Assembly: GCF_025642255.1 (NCBI RefSeq)
Contig: NZ_CP106759.1
Location: forward strand, 4,067,501-4,120,518
Direction of reading: 5' to 3'
Length of the DNA stretch: 53,018 bases
Source: Stenotrophomonas maltophilia
Lineage (GTDB): Bacteria > Pseudomonadota > Gammaproteobacteria > Xanthomonadales > Xanthomonadaceae
Below are positions 37,912 through 46,267 of this stretch, one piece after another. The position numbers were made by a program, and so were the translations under genes. Position 1 is the first letter of the stretch, and the number at the start of each line of letters is the position of its first letter. The notes under the pieces are model-generated. The model did not search any database, was not told where the DNA came from, and worked only from the letters and a program-made list of their open reading frames with translations.

Positions 37912-38541
37912 ATGCCGTGGATGGGCATCCAGGACCTGTGGACGTTTCTGGTCGCCGTGCTGGTGTTCCTCGCCCTGCCCGGGCCTGGCACGTTCACCCT
38001 GTTGACCGCCACCGGCCGGGGCGGGGTGCGCGGTGGTTACACCGCACTGGCCGGCCTGCTGGTCGGCGACCAGATCCTGATGTGGCTGGCCCTGGCCGGC
38101 GTGGCGGCCCTGCTGAAGGCCAACCCGCTGGTCTTCCACGCCGTGCAGTACCTGGGCGCGGCCTATCTGGTGTGGGTGGGCATCAGCCTGCTGCGCACGC
38201 CCAGGCAGGAGGGGGGCGATGCCGGCCCGATCCGGATGCAGCCGGGCCGCTACTTCCAGCAGGCGATCCTGGTCAGCCTGCTCAATCCGAAGGCGATCCT
38301 GTTCTACATGGCCTTCCTGCCGCTGTTCATCGACCCCAGGGCGCACCAGGGCATCGCCACCTTCGTCGCGCTGGCGGGGATCATCTTCGTGGTCAGCATC
38401 GCCTACTGCTCGCTGCTGATCTGGGTGGGCAACCTGGCGCGGCGCCGGTTGATCCAGCATCCGCGCGTCAGCGACGCGCTGCGACGCGTGGCCGGAGTGT
38501 TCCTGGTCGGCTTCGGCATCCGCCTGGGACTGAACGGCTGA
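37912..38541 (+). CDS. LysE/RhtB-family amino-acid exporter
   Basis: 209 residues with six hydrophobic segments. Family motifs are visible: FLALPGPGTFTLLTATGRGGVRGGYTALAGLLVGDQIL near the N-terminus, YLGAAYLVWVGISLL, and LLNPKAILFYMAFLPLFID in the middle. RhtB-type proteins export amino acids or homoserine lactones. Same direction as the LysR gene, 15 bp apart, so probably co-transcribed. Confidence 0.93.
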   Translation: MPWMGIQDLWTFLVAVLVFLALPGPGTFTLLTATGRGGVRGGYTALAGLLVGDQILMWLALAGVAALLKANPLVFHAVQYLGAAYLVWVGISLLRTPRQEGGDAGPIRMQPGRYFQQAILVSLLNPKAILFYMAFLPLFIDPRAHQGIATFVALAGIIFVVSIAYCSLLIWVGNLARRRLIQHPRVSDALRRVAGVFLVGFGIRLGLNG

Positions 38542-38714
38542 CCGGCACGGCGACGGCTGTCGGGCCCGTTCCGCAACCTTTGTGCTGATTCCGGCAGTGT
38601 CGTCGCGGTCATGCGCGCGCTGCGCCAGGCATGACCCCCGTCAGTGGTAATGCTGCGCTGCATTCGGTCACACTCGGAGACTTGTCGTTATCAGTCACCC
38701 CTTCCGAGGCCTGC

Positions 38715-40142
38715 ATGTCCCTGCTCCGGCGCAAGTCCCTAGATTCCGTCACCGTCCACGAAGCCGGCAGGCGACTGGTCCCGACACTCAGCTGGCCGCA
38801 CCTGATCGCGCTGGGCATCGGCGCCATCGTCGGTACCGGCATCTACACGCTGATCGGCGTCGGCGCCAATCTCGCCGGCCCGGCCGTCCTGATCTCCTTC
38901 GCCATCGCCGGTGCGGTCTGCGCCTGCGCAGCCCTGTCCTACGCCGAGCTGTCGACGATGATGCCGGCCGCCGGCAGTGCCTACACCTACAGCTACAGCG
39001 CGTTGGGCGAGGTGTTCGCCTGGGTGGTGGGCTGGAGCCTGATCCTGGAGTACTCGCTGGTGGTCAGCACGGTGGCCGTGGGCTGGTCGGGGTACTTCGT
39101 CGGCTTCCTGGAGTGGGTCCACACCCAGTTCGGCTGGGACGTGACCCTGCCGGCCGCGCTGGCCGCGGGTCCGCACGTGGAAGGCGGCATGATCAATCTG
39201 CCGGCGATCGTCATCACCTGGCTGGTGGCCCTGATGCTGATGGCCGGCACCAAGGAGAGCGCGACCCTCAACGCGATCCTGGTGGTGTTCAAGCTGATCG
39301 CGCTGGCCATCTTCGTGGCAGTGGCACTGCCGGCCTTCGACAGCAGCAACCTGCAGCCGTTCATGCCGTATGGCTTCGCCAAATCACTGGGTCCGGATGG
39401 TGTCGAGCGAGGCGTGATGGCGGCCGCCGCGATCATCTTCTTCGCCTTCTACGGTTTCGACGCGATCTCCACCGCTGCCGAGGAGACCAAGAACCCGGGC
39501 CGCGACCTGTCGATCGGCATCATCGGTTCGATGATCGGCTGCACCATCGTCTACGTGCTGGTGGCGCTGGCCGCCGTGGGTGCGATGAGCTACGCGGTGT
39601 TCGGCCACAGTGCTGAGCCGCTGGCGCTGATCATGCGCCAGCTCGGCCACCCGACCGCGGCGATGGTGATCGGTGTCATCGCGATCATCGCCCTGCCGAC
39701 CGTGCTGCTGGCCTTCCTGTACGGGCAGAGCCGCATCTTCTTCGTCATGAGCCGCGATGGCCTGCTGCCGCGTGGCCTGTCCAAGGTCAGCGCGCGCACC
39801 GGTACGCCGGTGGCCACCACGCTGTTCACCGCGCTGGTGGTGTCGGCCCTGGCCGGCGTGGCACGCCTGGACGAGATCGCGGCATTGGCCAATGCCGGCA
39901 CCCTGGCGGCGTTCACCGCGGTGGGCATCTGCCTGGTCGTGCTGCGCGTGCGTGAACCGAACCGCGAGCGAACCTTCCGCACGCCGCTGGCCTTCATCGT
40001 CGGGCCACTGGCCGCGCTGGGCTGCATCTACCTGTTCATCAGCCTGCCGCACACCACGCAGCTGTACTTCCTGCTGTGGAATGTCGCGGGCCTGGTGCTG
40101 TACTTCCTGTACAGCCGTCGCCATGCGCTGATCGCGCGCTGA
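38715..40142 (+). CDS. APC-superfamily amino-acid permease
   Basis: 475 residues from MSLLRRKSLDSVTVHEAGRRL; an upstream in-frame Met (38631) gives a non-conserved extension. About twelve transmembrane helices. The motif IALGIGAIVGTGIYTLIGVGA is the substrate-binding loop of APC/cationic amino-acid transporters; AFYGFDAISTAAEETKNPGRDLSIGIIGSM and YGQSRIFFVMSRDGLLP are also typical (YfnA/CAT-like). The exact amino acid is unknown. Codons use the same GC-rich third positions as neighbouring genes. Confidence 0.93.
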   Translation: MSLLRRKSLDSVTVHEAGRRLVPTLSWPHLIALGIGAIVGTGIYTLIGVGANLAGPAVLISFAIAGAVCACAALSYAELSTMMPAAGSAYTYSYSALGEVFAWVVGWSLILEYSLVVSTVAVGWSGYFVGFLEWVHTQFGWDVTLPAALAAGPHVEGGMINLPAIVITWLVALMLMAGTKESATLNAILVVFKLIALAIFVAVALPAFDSSNLQPFMPYGFAKSLGPDGVERGVMAAAAIIFFAFYGFDAISTAAEETKNPGRDLSIGIIGSMIGCTIVYVLVALAAVGAMSYAVFGHSAEPLALIMRQLGHPTAAMVIGVIAIIALPTVLLAFLYGQSRIFFVMSRDGLLPRGLSKVSARTGTPVATTLFTALVVSALAGVARLDEIAALANAGTLAAFTAVGICLVVLRVREPNRERTFRTPLAFIVGPLAALGCIYLFISLPHTTQLYFLLWNVAGLVLYFLYSRRHALIAR

Positions 40143-40150
40143 TCCAGACC

Positions 40151-40171
40151 GCGCCGGGCACGGCCCGGCGC
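40151..40171. terminator. GC hairpin between convergent genes
   Basis: Perfect 9 bp arms GCGCCGGGC (40151-40159) and GCCCGGCGC (40163-40171) with a three-base loop, right after the permease stop and before the dipeptidase stop. Its stem resembles SMAG stems but the GTAG is missing. No U-run. Confidence 0.45.
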
Positions 40172-40193
40172 AGATCCGGCCCGGGCGGGGCGG

Positions 40194-41435
40194 TTACCCG
40201 CCCTGCCTGGCGGCGTAGTCCTGCGCCTGCCGCATCACCCGCAGCAGATTGCCGCCCCAGATGCCGGCGATCTGCTGTTCCGTGTATCCCTTGCGCAGCA
40301 GCCACGCGGTGATCTTCGGCAGCTGGCTGACATCGGGCAGGTCACTCAGGCCGCCGCCGCCGTCCCAGTCCAGGCCGATGCCCACGTGTTCGGGCCCGAC
40401 CACCTGGAGGATGTGCTCGAAGTGGGCGAAGAAGTCCTCCAGGCTGGCGTGCCGGACGGGGTGTTCGTGGTCCAGTGCCTGTTCGGCCTTCAACAAGGCC
40501 ACGCCCTGCTCGATGCCCATGCCTTCCCAGCCTCCCAGCTGCCGGCTGAGTGCTTCTTCGGCCTGTTTGCGCTCGGCCGTCTTGCCGGTGTCGATCAGAT
40601 AGCCGCCATAGGCGTTGACCTGGATCACACCACCGGCCTTGGCCAGCTTCTTCAGCCGCGCGTCGTCGAGGTTGCGTGGATGGTCGTAGACCGCCTTGGC
40701 TGAACTGTGCGAGAGCACGAACGGCACCGGCATCATCGCCAGCAGATCGTCGAACACGGCATCGGAGGCATGCGACTGGTCGATGACAATGCCGAGCTTC
40801 ACCGCCTCGCGCACCAGCGCCTTGCCGGCCGGGCTCAGGCCTTTCCACTCCGGTCCCTTCGGATCGGTCGCAGAATCAGCGAACTCGTTGTTGGCGAAAT
40901 GCACCGTGCTCAGCAGGCGCAGGCCGGCACGGTGATAGAACGAAAGCAGGCTGGGGTCGGCCACCAGCGGGCTGGCGTTCTCCATGCTGATGTAGACCAC
41001 GCGTTTGCCGGCGGCCTTGATCCGCGCCGCATCGTCAGCGGTCAGGGCCAGGGCGAACCGATCGCCGTTGGCCGCCACCATTTCGCGGATTTCCAGCAGG
41101 CGCTGCAGGCCGTGATCGCGCTCGGCCAGGTGGGCGGCGGCGCTGCGGTCGCCCTGGTCGGTGTAGATCGCCCAGAACCCGCCGTCCAGTGATCCCTCGA
41201 CCATGCGCGGGTAGTCCACCTGTGACAGCGCATTGCGATCATGGCGCTGTTCGATATCGAAGCCGGTGCGGCCAAAGTTGGCCGGCGTATCCAGGTGGCT
41301 GTCGAGCGTCAGCAGGCGCTGCTGCAATGTCTTGGCACGCGCAAGCTCCTGCGCGCTGAACTCGATGGCATGGGCGGTCAGCGGCGCGCTCAGCGCCAGG
41401 GCAAGCAGCACGGACAGACGGCGCAACGACGGCAT
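40194..41435 (-). CDS. Exported M19 membrane-dipeptidase-like protein
   Basis: 413 residues. A signal peptide MPSLRRLSVLLALALSAPL…AHA fixes the start; the longer open frame upstream adds a non-signal extension. Renal-dipeptidase family zinc motifs: DSHLDTP (H-x-D), the bridging Glu in YISMENASPL, and the downstream His residues in SHASDAVFDD and LSHSSAKAVYDHPRN. Hydrolyses dipeptides, probably in the periplasm; a role in peptidoglycan peptide or D-amino-acid dipeptide turnover is possible but not shown. Confidence 0.92.
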   Translation of the reverse strand: MPSLRRLSVLLALALSAPLTAHAIEFSAQELARAKTLQQRLLTLDSHLDTPANFGRTGFDIEQRHDRNALSQVDYPRMVEGSLDGGFWAIYTDQGDRSAAAHLAERDHGLQRLLEIREMVAANGDRFALALTADDAARIKAAGKRVVYISMENASPLVADPSLLSFYHRAGLRLLSTVHFANNEFADSATDPKGPEWKGLSPAGKALVREAVKLGIVIDQSHASDAVFDDLLAMMPVPFVLSHSSAKAVYDHPRNLDDARLKKLAKAGGVIQVNAYGGYLIDTGKTAERKQAEEALSRQLGGWEGMGIEQGVALLKAEQALDHEHPVRHASLEDFFAHFEHILQVVGPEHVGIGLDWDGGGGLSDLPDVSQLPKITAWLLRKGYTEQQIAGIWGGNLLRVMRQAQDYAARQGG

Positions 41436-41491
41436 GGGGTTCCTACCGGCAATGGGAAGAACCCGACCATAGCGCTGCGGCCGGCCAATTT

Positions 41492-41551
41492 GTAGAGCCG
41501 AGCGCATGCTCGGCTGCCAGACAGATCAGCCGAGCGTGGGCTCGGCTCTAC
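41492..41551. repeat. Inverted pair of SMAG stem-loop repeats
   Basis: Unit 41492-41515 (plus): GTAG then AGCCGAGC/GCTCGGCT. Unit 41528-41551 (minus): AGCCGAGC/GCTCGGCT then CTAC. GTAG ends face outward. Between rlmI and the dipeptidase gene, both leftward, in the short gap after the rlmI stop. Confidence 0.85.
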
Positions 41552-41563
41552 AGCGCCACGCGG

Positions 41564-42733
41564 TCAATCAACCACGCGGCAGAACACCGCCTTCAGGTAA
41601 CGCGATTCCTGCACGTGGGCCATGAACGGATGATCCGCGCCGGCACCGGCAACCTTCAGGATCTGCAGGGTGCGGCCGGAGAAATAGGCCGCACGGCGCA
41701 GCATGTCCAGGAACTGGTCCTCGGCCACCAGGCCGGTGCAGGAGAAGGTGGCGAACAGGCCACCGGGCTTGACTACGCCCAGCGCCAGCTTGTTCATGTC
41801 CAGGTACTTCTTCAGCGCATTGATCACCTGGTCGCGGTCGCGGGTCATCTTCGCCGGGTCCAGGATCACCACGTCGTACTGCTCACCGCGGTTGGCGGCG
41901 TCGCGCAGCCACGGGAAGATATCGGACTGGATGAACTTCGGGCGCACGTTGTTCAGGCGCGAATTGCCCTTGGCGATCTGGATCACGTCCTCGTCGATGT
42001 CGATGCCGATCACTTCCGAAGCACCACGCGCCGCCGCGTACACGGCAAAACCGCCGGTGTTGCAGCACAGGTCGAGCACGCTCTTGCCTTCCACCTGCTG
42101 GCTCAGCCACTCACGGTTCTCGCGCTGGTCGGCGAAGAAACCAGTCTTGTGCGCACCGGCCGGGTCGGCGCGGAACTTGATGCCGTACTCGGTGATCACC
42201 GACGCTTCGGTGGTGGTGTTGCCGTGGAAATCGAAGCTTTCCTGCTTCTGCACGTGTTCGTCGGCGAAGCTGTGGAAGCGGCAGCCGGGGAACTGCTCAC
42301 GCAGCGCATCGTAGATCCACTCGCGGTGGCGGAACATGCCGGCGGCAAAGAACTCGACCACCACCAGGTCGCCGTAGCGATCGACCACCAGGCCGGACAG
42401 GCCATCGCCCTCGCTGTGCACCACGCGCCAGGCGTCGGACACGGCGTCCAGCTTCAGCACGTCACGGCGCAGCGACACCGCCTGGGCGATCTTGCGCGAG
42501 AACCAGCCGGCATCAACCGCAACGGCCTGATGGGTTTCAAGAATGCGCACGGCGATGCGCGAGTGCCCGTTGTAGAACCCGCGCCCGATGAATTCCCCGT
42601 CCACCCCGACCACGTCGACGAGGGAACCGGGCTTGGGCCGGACGGTCGGCTTCTCGACCAGTTTCTGGAAGATCCACGGGTGGCTGGAGCGCCACGCGTT
42701 CTTGAGGCGGACAACGGGAAGGGGGGTATTCAT
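41564..42733 (-). CDS. rlmI: 23S rRNA (cytosine-1962 C5)-methyltransferase RlmI-type
   Basis: 389 residues. An N-terminal PUA-like domain (about 1-75: RLKNAWRSSHPWIFQKLVEKP) and a class I SAM methyltransferase domain with VLDLCCNTGGFAVYAAARGASEVIGIDID, DVVILDPAKMTRDRDQV and a catalytic-type Cys in ATFSCTGLV. RlmI methylates C1962 of 23S rRNA. Single leftward gene, divergent from the riboswitch-controlled terC gene. Confidence 0.9.
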   Translation of the reverse strand: MNTPLPVVRLKNAWRSSHPWIFQKLVEKPTVRPKPGSLVDVVGVDGEFIGRGFYNGHSRIAVRILETHQAVAVDAGWFSRKIAQAVSLRRDVLKLDAVSDAWRVVHSEGDGLSGLVVDRYGDLVVVEFFAAGMFRHREWIYDALREQFPGCRFHSFADEHVQKQESFDFHGNTTTEASVITEYGIKFRADPAGAHKTGFFADQRENREWLSQQVEGKSVLDLCCNTGGFAVYAAARGASEVIGIDIDEDVIQIAKGNSRLNNVRPKFIQSDIFPWLRDAANRGEQYDVVILDPAKMTRDRDQVINALKKYLDMNKLALGVVKPGGLFATFSCTGLVAEDQFLDMLRRAAYFSGRTLQILKVAGAGADHPFMAHVQESRYLKAVFCRVVD

Positions 42734-42764
42734 CCACCTATTGTAAACCGGCCGCCGGGAGTCA

Positions 42765-42828
42765 GATCCCCGCAGGGGCTCTGACCCCTCTCTGGCGGGA
42801 ACATGGGCTCGGGGCCCCTGCGGGGATC
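42765..42828. repeat. GATCCCCGCAGGGGC inverted repeat
   Basis: Perfect 15 bp arms: GATCCCCGCAGGGGC at 42765-42779 and GCCCCTGCGGGGATC at 42814-42828. The left part can also form a smaller local hairpin GTCAGA…TCTGAC (42761-42785). It is related in sequence to the hairpins at 46192 and 19183. It lies between the rlmI start and the riboswitch, so it is not an rlmI terminator. Confidence 0.75.
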
Positions 42829-42883
42829 AGCCCCCGGTGCCCGGGCATTTGACGGCGGACGCGGCAGGCCGCAGAATCGGCGC

Positions 42884-43075
42884 CAGAAGGGGAGTAGCTC
42901 CCAGACGTTGTCGCCGTCATTTCGAGCCCGCAGGCTCCGGTGCAACGGCAGTTCCAGCCGACTGGAGCTGCGAGCGAGACCTTCGCCGTACTGGCGAAGC
43001 TCTGTCCCTGGATCCCCTCCCGATCCTCCGTTGCAGATCCTCGCCGTCCGGCCTGGCATTCATCTTTCCAACGGA
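42884..43075 (+). ncRNA. yybP-ykoY (manganese) riboswitch and expression platform ahead of terC
   Basis: The yybP-ykoY aptamer hallmarks are visible: GGGGAGTAGC at about 42889-42898, a GC-rich internal stem region, and GAGCGAGACCTTCGCC near 42972-42987 closing on a CTTCGCC/GGCGAAG stem (42981-42999). The family senses Mn2+ and controls Mn exporters of the TerC/Alx and MntP types. Downstream, TCCGTTG (43027-43033) is complementary to CAACGGA (43069-43075), which overlaps the likely ribosome-binding site. This suggests translational control. The aptamer fit is strong; the switching mechanism is my inference. Confidence 0.85.
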
Positions 43076-43083
43076 CATTCCCA

Positions 43084-44046
43084 ATGCAGACGATCGGTAA
43101 CATGTGGTTGTGGGGCGGCTTCGCAGCGGTGGTGGTCATCGCCCTGCTGGTCGACCTCGTGTTGATGCGCCATGGTGGCCCGCACAAGGTCACCTTCAAG
43201 GAGGCCCTGTGGTGGTCCATCGGCTGGGTCGCGCTGGCCCTGCTGTTCAACGCCGGCCTCTGGTACTACCTGAATGAGACGGCCGGCCAGGTCGTGGCCA
43301 ACAAGGTCGGTCTCGAGTTCCTGACCGGCTACCTGGTCGAGAAGGCGCTGGCGGTGGACAACATCTTTGTCTTCCTGATGATCATGAGCTACTTCGCGGT
43401 GCCGGAGGAACAGCGCCAGAAGGTGCTGATCATCGGCATCCTGGGCGCGATCGTGCTGCGTACGATCATGATCTTCGCCGGCAGCGTGCTGATCAGCCAG
43501 TTCCATTGGCTGCTCTACGTGTTCGGCGCCTTCCTGCTGTTCACCGGCTGGAAGATGTGGTTTGCCGCCGGACAGGAGCCGGACCTGGAGAGCAACCCGG
43601 CCCTGCGCTGGATGCGCAAGCACCTTCGCCTGCTGCCGGAGTACGCAGGCAACGCCCTGAGCGTGAAGCGCGACGGCGTGCGCTGGTTCACCCCGTTGTT
43701 CGCGGTGCTGATCCTGATCGCCGTCACCGACGTGATCTTCGCGGTGGACAGCATCCCGGCGATCTTCGCGATCACCACCGATCCGTTCATCGTGCTGACC
43801 TCCAACGTGTTCGCGGTACTGGGCCTGCGTGCGATGTTCTTCCTGCTGGCCGGCATGGCCGACCGGTTCCACCTGCTGCCGTACGGCCTGGCACTGGTGC
43901 TGGGTTTCATCGGCATCAAGATGATGATCATCGACCTGTTCAAGATCCCGACCCCGGTCTCGCTGGGCGTGGTCGCGCTGATCATTGCCGCCACCGTCGT
44001 GCTGAGCCTGAAGTACCCGCCCAAGGAAGGCGAAGGCCAGGCCTGA
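43084..44046 (+). CDS. TerC-family integral membrane protein, Alx-like putative Mn2+ exporter
   Basis: 320 residues from MQTIGNMWLWGGFAAVVVIALLVDLVLMRH. About nine hydrophobic helices. TerC motifs: GYLVEKALAVDNIFVFLMIMSYF, TDVIFAVDSIPAIFAITTDPFIVLTSNVFAVLGLRAMFFLLAGM and the conserved acidic residues in both repeats. The riboswitch immediately upstream fits an Alx-type role in manganese export. The longer open frame upstream is riboswitch RNA, so I used the ATG at 43084. Confidence 0.92.
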   Translation: MQTIGNMWLWGGFAAVVVIALLVDLVLMRHGGPHKVTFKEALWWSIGWVALALLFNAGLWYYLNETAGQVVANKVGLEFLTGYLVEKALAVDNIFVFLMIMSYFAVPEEQRQKVLIIGILGAIVLRTIMIFAGSVLISQFHWLLYVFGAFLLFTGWKMWFAAGQEPDLESNPALRWMRKHLRLLPEYAGNALSVKRDGVRWFTPLFAVLILIAVTDVIFAVDSIPAIFAITTDPFIVLTSNVFAVLGLRAMFFLLAGMADRFHLLPYGLALVLGFIGIKMMIIDLFKIPTPVSLGVVALIIAATVVLSLKYPPKEGEGQA

Positions 44047-44149
44047 TCGCGGCTGGCAGACATGGCCAGCGGGATTGTCCCGCTGGCCGCTTCCACTCTC
44101 CCGCAGCGGTGGCCTTGGTTTCGCGCCAGCCACCGCCATTGCTTGAGGT

Positions 44150-44920
44150 ATGAACAGCAACGCGCCCCTGCCCGCCGGCGACGTGCCGGCCCCCCGCAAC
44201 GACCGCCTCCGCATCCTGCGGGCGTTCAATGTCAGCCTGGCCGCCGTGCTGGTGCTGGTGGTCGTGTTCGCCCTGCAGGGCACGTTCGACTGGCGCCCCT
44301 GGGCGGTAGCGCCGCTGGAAGCCAAGGGCCTGCTCGGCCTGCTCGGCGGCCCGCTGCTGCATGCCTCGGTCGAGCACATCGCCGCCAACAGCATCGCGAT
44401 CCTGATCCTCGGCACCCTGGCCGGAAGCGTCTATCCCAGGGCCACCGTCCGCGCCCTGCCCCTGCTCTGGCTGGGATCGGGTGTGGGCGCATGGATGCTG
44501 GGCAATCCCGGCAGCGTCCATCTGGGTGCCAGTGGCGTGACCCACGGCCTGATGTTCCTGCTCGCCGGCCTCGGCCTGCTGCGCCGCGACCGCGCCGCCA
44601 TCGCCACCGGCCTGATCGGCATGCTGTTCTACGGTGGCATGCTGATGACCATCCTGCCGCATGCCGACGGCGTGTCCTGGCAATCGCACATGGGCGGCGC
44701 CTTCGCCGGCATCATCGCAGCGCTGCTGTTCCGCACCGCCGACCCGCTGCCACCGCGTCCGCGCTACAGCTGGGAGGACGAGGAAGACAACGCAGAACCG
44801 CTGGCCGACGATGAACTGGAGCCGCCGTCGCCACACCGTGTGCCGGTCCTGTGGCAGCCGCGCGAAGGGCAGGATTACGTGGTCATCCCGTTCCGGCGGC
44901 CGGACGAACCGCGCGGCTGA
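44150..44920 (+). CDS. Rhomboid-family intramembrane serine protease
   Basis: 256 residues. Six-helix rhomboid core with the expected active site: S128 in HLGASGV, H180 in SWQSHMGGAFAG, and the oxyanion-region residues H71, H76 and N80 in LHASVEHIAANS. The N-terminal 20 residues are cytosolic. After residue about 205 there is a soluble acidic Pro-rich tail (SWEDEEDNAEPLADDELEPP) ending in a basic segment. Rhomboids cleave membrane proteins within the bilayer; no substrate can be inferred. 103 bp after terC. Confidence 0.9.
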   Translation: MNSNAPLPAGDVPAPRNDRLRILRAFNVSLAAVLVLVVVFALQGTFDWRPWAVAPLEAKGLLGLLGGPLLHASVEHIAANSIAILILGTLAGSVYPRATVRALPLLWLGSGVGAWMLGNPGSVHLGASGVTHGLMFLLAGLGLLRRDRAAIATGLIGMLFYGGMLMTILPHADGVSWQSHMGGAFAGIIAALLFRTADPLPPRPRYSWEDEEDNAEPLADDELEPPSPHRVPVLWQPREGQDYVVIPFRRPDEPRG

Positions 44921-44933
44921 GGTGGGATGGGTC

Positions 44934-44997
44934 CGCCGGGCATCGCCCGGCGCTACGGTTCACCGGCATCCCGGGTAGCGCCGGGCCATGCCCGGCG
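44934..44997. repeat. Inverted pair of SMAG stem-loop repeats (GTAG inward)
   Basis: Unit 44934-44956 (minus): CGCCGGGC/GCCCGGCG then CTAC. Unit 44975-44997 (plus): GTAG then CGCCGGGC/GCCCGGCG. It fills most of the gap between the convergent rhomboid and glycerophosphodiesterase genes. Confidence 0.85.
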
Positions 44998-45008
44998 GCG
45001 TTGACGTG

Positions 45009-46124
45009 TCAGTTCGCCGCGTTGCCCGCCGCGCCAGTGCCATCCACCGCCTGCCGGCCCAGCGCCGGGTCATCGGTGAAGAACGCATCGATGCCGGTGG
45101 CCAGATAGGCGCGCATCTCGGCGATCGAGCCTTCGGCGTTGCGCGCGTTGTCCGCCCCCCTGCGCAGGTTGCTGGGCTGGAACTGATTCTCCGGGCGGAA
45201 GGTATACGGGATCACCATCAGGCCGGCCGCGTGCGCATCGCGCACCAGCGCGGTCGGCGTTCCCAGTGCACCGTTGACGTCCAGCGGAATGATCGAGCGC
45301 AGTTCAGGACCGATGCCATCGGCATAGGCCGCGATGTCCTTCAGGCCCGCTGGAGTCATCATCTGTGCATAGGTCAGCGTGCCCCCGGCCTTGGCGACGT
45401 CGGCCGGCTGGGTATCGCCCTTCCACAGCAGCTGCAGCAGGCGGATGTTGCTGTCCTGCGGGATCTTGCTGCGCAGGTAACGCAGGTTGGCGGTCTCGAA
45501 GGACTGGATGGTGACCGGGCCGACGTTGGTGTAGGCATTGCCACGCAGCGCGGCCAACAGTTTGTCTTCCATCGGCAGACCGATGGACTGGAAGTAGGTC
45601 GGATGCTTGATCTCCGGCACCAGACCGATGCCTCGATTGGCGCGGCCGGCCTGCTGGACCAGGAAGGCGAGGATTTCATCGAGACTGGCGATGCGGAACT
45701 GGCCGTCGTAGGCGGTGCTGCGCAGGTCGGGCAGGCGTTCGCGCGCGTACAGCGTCTTCAGCTCGGCCAGGGTGAAGTCTTCGGTGAACCATCCGTCCAC
45801 CGTCTGCCCGTCGATGACCTTGCGGGTGCGGCGGCTGGCGAATTCGGGATGCGAGGCGACATCGGTGGTGCCCCCGATCTCGTTCTCATGGCGGGCCACC
45901 ATCACCCCGTCCCGGGTCATCACCAGGTCCGGTTCGATGTAGTCGGCTCCGTCGGCGATGGCCTGTGCATACGCAGCCAGGGTGTGTTCCGGCAGCAGCG
46001 CGCTGGCGCCGCGATGACCATAGACCGACGCCTTGGCCGCGGCCGGGAGAGAGGATTCAGCACTCATGGCCACCGATGGTGCCACGGCCAGCGACAACAG
46101 CAACGCACAACCCCACGACTTCAC
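45009..46124 (-). CDS. glpQ: Periplasmic glycerophosphodiester phosphodiesterase GlpQ-type
   Basis: 371 residues with a GTG start at 46124, chosen because GGGGGA lies about seven bases upstream and it begins a clean signal peptide (MKSWGCALLLSLAVAPSVAMS); the earlier ATG gives a hydrophilic extension. GDPD catalytic residues are visible: H37 in YGHRGASALLPEHT, E64 and D66 in DYIEPDLVMTRDGVMVARHE, and H79. It hydrolyses glycerophosphodiesters to glycerol-3-phosphate and alcohol. No glpT neighbour. Confidence 0.93.
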   Translation of the reverse strand: MKSWGCALLLSLAVAPSVAMSAESSLPAAAKASVYGHRGASALLPEHTLAAYAQAIADGADYIEPDLVMTRDGVMVARHENEIGGTTDVASHPEFASRRTRKVIDGQTVDGWFTEDFTLAELKTLYARERLPDLRSTAYDGQFRIASLDEILAFLVQQAGRANRGIGLVPEIKHPTYFQSIGLPMEDKLLAALRGNAYTNVGPVTIQSFETANLRYLRSKIPQDSNIRLLQLLWKGDTQPADVAKAGGTLTYAQMMTPAGLKDIAAYADGIGPELRSIIPLDVNGALGTPTALVRDAHAAGLMVIPYTFRPENQFQPSNLRRGADNARNAEGSIAEMRAYLATGIDAFFTDDPALGRQAVDGTGAAGNAAN

Positions 46125-46191
46125 TGCAACGTCCCCCAACGGTAGGTGATGGGCGGCAGTATGCGGCGGCAATGTGACAGGTGGGGGACCT

Positions 46192-46265
46192 GGGGTCGGA
46201 TCCCCGCAACGGCTGTCACCCCATGTGGCAAACGGGGTCAGAGCCCCTGCGGGAATCTGACCCCG
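46192..46265. repeat. Long imperfect inverted repeat GGGGTCGGATCCCCGCA/TGCGGGAATCTGACCCC
   Basis: 17 bp arms 46192-46208 and 46249-46265 that differ at two positions; in the leftward (minus-strand) RNA one of them becomes a wobble pair. It lies just after the mnmE stop and 68 bp before the glpQ start. Sequence-related to the hairpins at 42765 and 19183. Confidence 0.7.
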
Positions 46266-46267
46266 GC

